A stretch of DNA of 64,000 nt from assembly GCA_020442475.1 (NCBI GenBank), contig JAGRKA010000002.1, positions 46,910 through 110,909 of the forward strand. The letters run 5' to 3'. The notes beneath the pieces are model-generated. The model did not search any database. It was not told the origin of the DNA and worked only from the letters and a program-made list of their open reading frames with translations. The position numbers were made by a program, and so were the translations under genes. The DNA comes from Alphaproteobacteria bacterium (lineage in GTDB: Bacteria > Pseudomonadota > Alphaproteobacteria > Micavibrionales > Micavibrionaceae). Shown one piece after another: positions 59,515 through 64,000 of the stretch (its first letter is position 1; the number at the start of each line of letters is the position of its first letter).

Positions 59515-61413
59515 GTGAGCCTGATTGTCGACTCCAGTATCCATATGTGGTTTGCCCTGTTGTTAACAGGGCTGGCCGTCATATCGTTCGTTCGTGAAAA
59601 AGTGCCTGTTGAGGTAACGAGTGTAGCGTTGCTGACGGCATTGCTCCTGTTTGGTCAAATTTTTCCTCTGGAGGATGCGAATGGCCGTAACCAGTTGAAT
59701 GCCGACCATTTGCTTGCGGGCTTTGCCAATCCATCTCTGATTGCAGTACTGGCGTTGCTGGTTATGGGGCAGGGTATGATCCAGTCGGATGCATTGCGTG
59801 TGATTGCGAATGCGTTTATGGTTCGGGACCGCCGGCTGGCCTGGCTTTCAATGATTGCCATTTTACTGTTTGTCTGTGTTGTCAGCGCCTTTATGAACAA
59901 CACGCCTCTGGTTGTGATTACAATTCCACTCGTGCAGGCCATGGCTCATGCCGTCGGGCTTTCTCATAGCCGCATCATGATCCCGCTTAGCTACGTCGCT
60001 ATTTTGGGGGGGATGACAACTCTTATCGGTTCCTCAACGAACCTGCTTGTTTCCAGCGCCATGAGAGAGTTGGGTTACGCGCCGCTGGGCTTTTTTGATT
60101 TTATCGTGCCGGGGTCGATTCTGGCGGCGGCTGGTTTCGTTTATGTAATTTTGATCGCGCCGCGCCTGCTTCCCGACCGGGCGAATATGGCCCGCGACTT
60201 GACGGGTGGGCAGAAAGAATTTATCGCCGAGCTTGACGTAGCCAAGGGTAGCAAGCTTGTCGGTATGGAGTGTGTAGAGGGGCGTTTTGCGACGCTGGGT
60301 GATCTGAACGTTAAGCTCATCCAGCGTGGCGGGCATTTGATTTTACCACCGTTTGAGGGGTATGTCATTGAATCCGGCGACATATTAATTGTTGCCGCAA
60401 CACGGGAAACTTTGACGGATCTTCTTTCTAAATATCCCGGCTTTCTGCTCTCAGAAGAAGAGGCCGCTATGGTCGAGCGCCAGCAGAACGAAGATGGAGA
60501 TGAGGCCGGGCCTTTGTCTGAGACGAAAACAGCAGAAACACGCGTTTTGGCTGAGATTATGATTACGCCTGCTTCTCGCTTGATTGATATGTCTGTCGAG
60601 CACATAGGCTTTCACAAACAGTTTGGGGCGGTTGTTTTAGGTATTCAGCGCCGGGCTAAGGTCGTCCGGCGGCGCTTTGGGCGTATTCGGCTTGAGGCAG
60701 GGGATGTGCTCCTTATTGCAGGTAAGCTGGATGTCGTCGATTCCTTGCGGGATAGCTCTGATTTTATTGTGCTCTCTGGGTCGAAGCGTGATTTGCCCGT
60801 TCCCGGCAAGGCGCCGATCGCGTTGGGTGTTTTTCTGACAATGATCGGGTTGGCAGCAGCAGGCGTGATGTCTATTCCTGTGGCAGCGATTACAGGGTCC
60901 GTGATGATGATTGCAACCGGCTGTCTAAATATTCGGCAGGCGACCCGTTCCATAGACCGGAAAATTTTCCTTCTTGTAGGCTCTATGCTGGCGCTTGGGA
61001 CGGCGCTTCAGGCCTCCGGCGGCGCACGCTTTATCGCCGAACAGATATTGGGGCTGCCTTTCGTTGATACGCCGCTGATGATGCTGGCCGTCCTGTTTTT
61101 ACTCGTTGCCGCAACAACGAACATCCTCAGTAATAATGCCTGCGCAATCCTTTTTACACCGATTGCGATGAATCTGGCGGGGAACGTGCAGGTCGATCCG
61201 GGGCTTGGCGTTGATATTTCCTTCCTGTTTGCTATTACGGTTGTGTTTGCGGCGAACTGTTCGTTCGCCTCGCCTATCGGTTACCAAACGAACTTGCTGG
61301 TGATGGGGCCGGGGCACTACAGATTCCGGGACTTTATCAGGGCAGGCGTGCCCTTGGTCGGGGTGTTGTGGGTAACCTATATTCTTATCCTTAAATATTA
61401 TTTCGGCCTTTAA
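59515..61413 (+). CDS. SLC13/DASS-family anion permease with two RCK_C domains
   Basis: This 632-residue membrane protein has two blocks of transmembrane helices: residues 1-215 with NNTPLVVITIPLVQAM and the signature GGMTTLIGSSTNLLVSSA, and 425-632 with SNNACAILFTPIAMNLA and FASPIGYQTNLLVMGPG. They flank a cytoplasmic region (about 220-410) with two TrkA-C (RCK_C)-like modules (LVGMECVEGRFATLGD and LIDMSVEHIGFHKQFGAVVLG). This layout is found in sodium/sulfate or dicarboxylate-type transporters. The substrate is not predictable. GTG start; GGAGG lies 14 bases upstream, a long spacer. Confidence 0.88.
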   Translation: MSLIVDSSIHMWFALLLTGLAVISFVREKVPVEVTSVALLTALLLFGQIFPLEDANGRNQLNADHLLAGFANPSLIAVLALLVMGQGMIQSDALRVIANAFMVRDRRLAWLSMIAILLFVCVVSAFMNNTPLVVITIPLVQAMAHAVGLSHSRIMIPLSYVAILGGMTTLIGSSTNLLVSSAMRELGYAPLGFFDFIVPGSILAAAGFVYVILIAPRLLPDRANMARDLTGGQKEFIAELDVAKGSKLVGMECVEGRFATLGDLNVKLIQRGGHLILPPFEGYVIESGDILIVAATRETLTDLLSKYPGFLLSEEEAAMVERQQNEDGDEAGPLSETKTAETRVLAEIMITPASRLIDMSVEHIGFHKQFGAVVLGIQRRAKVVRRRFGRIRLEAGDVLLIAGKLDVVDSLRDSSDFIVLSGSKRDLPVPGKAPIALGVFLTMIGLAAAGVMSIPVAAITGSVMMIATGCLNIRQATRSIDRKIFLLVGSMLALGTALQASGGARFIAEQILGLPFVDTPLMMLAVLFLLVAATTNILSNNACAILFTPIAMNLAGNVQVDPGLGVDISFLFAITVVFAANCSFASPIGYQTNLLVMGPGHYRFRDFIRAGVPLVGVLWVTYILILKYYFGL

Positions 61414-61439
61414 GGGCCGCATGGCTATTGAGAAAAACG

Positions 61440-62165
61440 ATGAGTCTGGCTTATTACAATCCTCAGGAGCGTTATAGGAAAAGAGCGGCAGAACGCATTG
61501 CAGGCTTTGCCGTGGTCTTTTGTGTATTAGGGCTTTCGGTGGGGCTTGGCTTTTGGTTTGGGAAAGAGAACGCGGCGCAAGAAAATAGCGCAATGCACCA
61601 CAAGGTTACAGACCTTGAGGAACGGCTGGAGCAGGCAAACAGCGCTTTAACCGAGTTGCGTGCACGGGAAAAAACAGCTACGGCCCGCCTTGAGCGCCTC
61701 CAAAGAACTATGCAGGAAACAGTGCCGGAGGGGCCGGTCGAAGATCTTCTGGCGCTGGTGCGCAAACAGCTTGAGGAGGGGCGTGATCCGGAGCGTCTGG
61801 CTTTTCTGATCCGTTCGGCCCGTCCGCCGCGCAACTGTGTGGAGCCTCAGACTGTACGTTTTGTTGTATCAACGCCCGCTTACAAGGGGCCGGATAGCGC
61901 TGTAACTGTTGCCGATGGGACACTCACGATTAAAGCGTCCGGCGCATCGGCACGCAATGAGAAGGGGCAGGCGGAGGCCTGGTATGACCCCTCAAAGGAG
62001 GTAACTCTTGAGTTTCTCAGAGCAGGCGGAGAAAAGGATACCAAGAAAGGCGGAATGCCTCTCCAGCACTCAATGGTCGTAGACGGACGTGAATACCGCT
62101 TTACCGTTTCCGAAGGGGCCCGTTCTTTTGCAAAGGTTACATTTGACAGTTGCGACTATCCGTAA
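61440..62165 (+). CDS. Hypothetical single-span membrane protein with coiled coil
   Basis: This 241-residue protein has a basic N-terminus, a membrane helix (IAGFAVVFCVLGLSVGLGFWFG) and a long coiled coil (HHKVTDLEERLEQANSALTELRAREKTATARLERLQ). A periplasmic beta-rich domain follows, ending in FTVSEGARSFAKVTFDSCDYP. Two cysteines (PRNCVEP and DSCDYP) may pair. It resembles other alphaproteobacterial envelope proteins of unknown function. The ATG at 61440 is chosen over the TTG at 61428. Confidence 0.65.
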   Translation: MSLAYYNPQERYRKRAAERIAGFAVVFCVLGLSVGLGFWFGKENAAQENSAMHHKVTDLEERLEQANSALTELRAREKTATARLERLQRTMQETVPEGPVEDLLALVRKQLEEGRDPERLAFLIRSARPPRNCVEPQTVRFVVSTPAYKGPDSAVTVADGTLTIKASGASARNEKGQAEAWYDPSKEVTLEFLRAGGEKDTKKGGMPLQHSMVVDGREYRFTVSEGARSFAKVTFDSCDYP

Positions 62166-62177
62166 AATTTTTAGATA

Positions 62178-64000
62178 TCAAGGGGCCGGTTTTTTCTCAG
62201 CCATAGGCAGGAGTGGGCTGAGAATTTGCTCTAGTGTGACTTGCGTATGAATATTCAGGGCAACCGGATGCGCATTCAAGATATCCGGGTTGCGCCCTTT
62301 TGTGTTCAGTGTGATGTCAAGAGGGCCATCTACTGGACCTTTAAGCGTAATATCCAGCAGATCATAGTGATAGTTTTCAAGGGCAAGCTTCATAGTTTCG
62401 ACCTCAAAGGGATCCCCTTGCAGAAAACCCATAGTCTCATTATAGGCAAGTTTGATTGTGCCGGGGCCGTTATTAAACAGCCGGGCGTGTTCGATAATTG
62501 GTTTTCCATTTGAATTCGTTATCAGTGCTGAGCCATCCAGCGTGCCTTGCCCGCTGATAGCTTTTAAGTCGAGTGCCTTGAGCAAGGACTCTAGCTTAAG
62601 GCTTTTGAGAGAGATGAGTTGCTTTTTCTCGTCCCCGGAGGCTTCGAACTGACCACCGAAAAATGCGGCGTTTAAGGCTTTGATCTTTGGTGTGGCGCTG
62701 TTAAGTGTGGTTTCAAGGGTACAGTTTTGTTCAATGGTTCGTTTAAGAGGTAAGCGGCAGGAGAGCGTTTCATTTTTGCTCGAAGAAAGCGTTTCAGGAT
62801 CATCGATCAGAATCTGACCGTTTATATTCTCGGCAGGCAGAAATCCGGCTTTAGCTTTGAAATTGCGTAAATCTGCTTTGATAAGGCCGGCGGTTTGATC
62901 CGGGGTGCGGGAAAAGGTCCCTGAAAGGGTCATGCGACCGTCTTGAAAGGTATCTTGACCTTTTCCTGCGTTGATAGAGATAGGGGATGATGTAAAATCT
63001 CCGGATATGTTTCCTGATTTATCTTTTTTTATTTTTCCTTTTATATCAATGAAGTTCTCTGCGTTTTTTATGTAGTATATCCATTCACCTTCTTGTGCAC
63101 GAAACTCGATATTGACATCTTTTAAGGGATCAAAAGTGTAAAGCGCGGCGCGGTCCACAAGGAGCCGATTTTGCGCTTCAAGATAATCAAACAGGGCGGA
63201 AAGCTGTTGAGCGTAGAGGCTGCCGGAGACATCTATTTTTGGACCAGGCCCATGAATATTCAAGGCAATCTCAAGCCCCTCTATACCGGTCGATTTTGCG
63301 CCGACATAGATGTTAAAGGATTCGAGAGTGCCCTCTACCGTAGCGGCGGCGCTGTGCCATGGGGTCCCCATGAGGCTGAGGCCGCCTGCCTGCACGTCGC
63401 TCATGAAGCGGAGTTGATCCGTCGGTGAACCGCTGAGTGTAATGCTCCCGCTCATTCGGCTCGCTTTTGCGTAAGGGAGCTCCAGTTTGCTTTCAAGAAT
63501 TTCAAGCCGGCTGCGCCATTGGCCTGTCTTATCGACATAGCCGCTGAGTGCAGCTTCATAGCTGAGTTGCCTCTGGGCGCTCTTAAGGTGCCCCTCAAAG
63601 ACGATATTGCCGCCTTTGGGAGAGGCCTGCAGGTCATATTGGATCGAAATGCCTCCCATTTCAGGGGTCAGAAAAGATAGGGAGGCATTTTCAATCCGCA
63701 GGCGGGCGGCAGGAAAGTCCGTATATGAAAGCGGGAAGTGTTTCAGAGGCCAGCCCGGTACGGATAGATTTTTCCCGAAGGGGCCGCTTTCACCGGTCAG
63801 GCTTAGTCCGTTAATAGTGATAGAAGAGGGTTTGCGCTTCAGGAGTGCGCGCAGCCAGCCATACTCAATTGTTAAGGATTTGATTTCATTCAATCCTTGC
63901 GGGTCGAGTGGAATAGATTCATAGCGGGCTGTCCCGCCCTTAACAGTTGGCTTCGGGAGTGTAAAGCTCGAAAAGCCAAGGCTACGTAGGGCAGTATCCG
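62178..64000 (-). CDS. YdbH/AsmA-like large envelope protein (5' end outside window)
   Basis: The frame stays open to the right edge, so the window holds the C-terminal 607 or so codons. The protein is rich in beta-strands: alternating short hydrophobic strands with Gly/Asp turns (LSGSPTDQLRFMSDVQAGGLSLMG, GPVDGPLDITLNTKGRNPDILN). It ends in a helical Pro-rich tail. This repeating pattern and the ALSGQGTLDGSALITNSNGKPIIEHARL-type block (here AISGQGTLDGSAL) match the YdbH family of AsmA-like bridge proteins, which move phospholipid to the outer membrane. The TTG-start frame at 63893 is not the true start. Confidence 0.75.
   Translation of the reverse strand, partial: DTALRSLGFSSFTLPKPTVKGGTARYESIPLDPQGLNEIKSLTIEYGWLRALLKRKPSSITINGLSLTGESGPFGKNLSVPGWPLKHFPLSYTDFPAARLRIENASLSFLTPEMGGISIQYDLQASPKGGNIVFEGHLKSAQRQLSYEAALSGYVDKTGQWRSRLEILESKLELPYAKASRMSGSITLSGSPTDQLRFMSDVQAGGLSLMGTPWHSAAATVEGTLESFNIYVGAKSTGIEGLEIALNIHGPGPKIDVSGSLYAQQLSALFDYLEAQNRLLVDRAALYTFDPLKDVNIEFRAQEGEWIYYIKNAENFIDIKGKIKKDKSGNISGDFTSSPISINAGKGQDTFQDGRMTLSGTFSRTPDQTAGLIKADLRNFKAKAGFLPAENINGQILIDDPETLSSSKNETLSCRLPLKRTIEQNCTLETTLNSATPKIKALNAAFFGGQFEASGDEKKQLISLKSLKLESLLKALDLKAISGQGTLDGSALITNSNGKPIIEHARLFNNGPGTIKLAYNETMGFLQGDPFEVETMKLALENYHYDLLDITLKGPVDGPLDITLNTKGRNPDILNAHPVALNIHTQVTLEQILSPLLPMAEKKPAP

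Overview
The window comes from a free-living, flagellated alphaproteobacterium of moderate GC content. Alphaproteobacterial markers are: the order plsX-fabH-ihfA-MerR gene-tRNA-Pro; a ribB carrying a degenerate GTP cyclohydrolase II domain (RibBX); a 296-residue MotA; a cytochrome bc1 assembly chaperone next to a YceD gene and rpmF; an LdtR-type MarR regulator; an RHH_4 ribbon-helix-helix protein; and a class I PHA synthase. I cannot name the genus. The region is almost all chromosomal housekeeping. There is no prophage, transposase, CRISPR array or integrated plasmid, and coding density is very high: only one gene-free gap (44383-44687) exceeds 300 bases.

Layout. 1-4351: tail of a probable AsmA-family gene, a small RHH regulator, fumC, purK and purE (split by an opposite-strand orphan gene) and a DUF465 gene. 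4487-8482: phosphofructokinase, a pair of membrane PH-domain proteins, ilvD. 8575-12460: a YcbB-type L,D-transpeptidase, a MepK-like endopeptidase, folK, folP. 12492-16927: a histidine phosphatase, an aspartate dehydrogenase, recO, parC. 16930-21744 (minus strand): a PAS/GGDEF-like/EAL-like protein with five 16-residue repeats, then motA, motB and a methyltransferase. 21857-27435: hemB, a hydroxyisobutyryl-CoA hydrolase-like gene, ldtR, an orphan protein with an RNA polymerase alpha-CTD-like domain, gcdH and an orphan gene. 27527-33901: DUF6898 gene, rpiB, glyA, nrdR, ribD, ribE, ribBX, ribH, nusB, a one-carbon/riboflavin run. 34044-36870: a FliL-like gene and a K+-independent-type H+-pyrophosphatase. 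36944-42632: bamE, bc1 chaperone, yceD, rpmF, plsX, fabH, ihfA, MerR gene, two tRNA-Pro genes, cutA. 42619-45452: a secreted orphan, rplM, rpsI and a CCA-enzyme-like nucleotidyltransferase. 45486-50288: a second L,D-transpeptidase, phaC, an OmpA-type lipoprotein, hom. 50328-64000: glpX, recJ, a His/Cys-rich membrane protein, hisI, an orphan and gshB in overlapping order, a DEAD-box helicase, lptD, an SLC13-type transporter, a coiled-coil membrane protein, and the 3' part of a YdbH/AsmA-like gene.

How it fits together. Envelope construction is the recurring theme: two L,D-transpeptidases, one 3-3 cross-link endopeptidase, an LdtR-type regulator, BamE, LptD, an OmpA lipoprotein and AsmA-like proteins. 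Motility is represented by MotAB, a FliL-like protein and a probably inactive EAL-like protein. The least explained items are the stand-alone alpha-CTD-like protein (24770-25375), the CCA-like nucleotidyltransferase (44688-45452), the 16-residue repeat array (21118-21357) and several orphan genes flanked by palindromic DNA. I did not find a recognisable new multi-gene defence or biosynthetic system.
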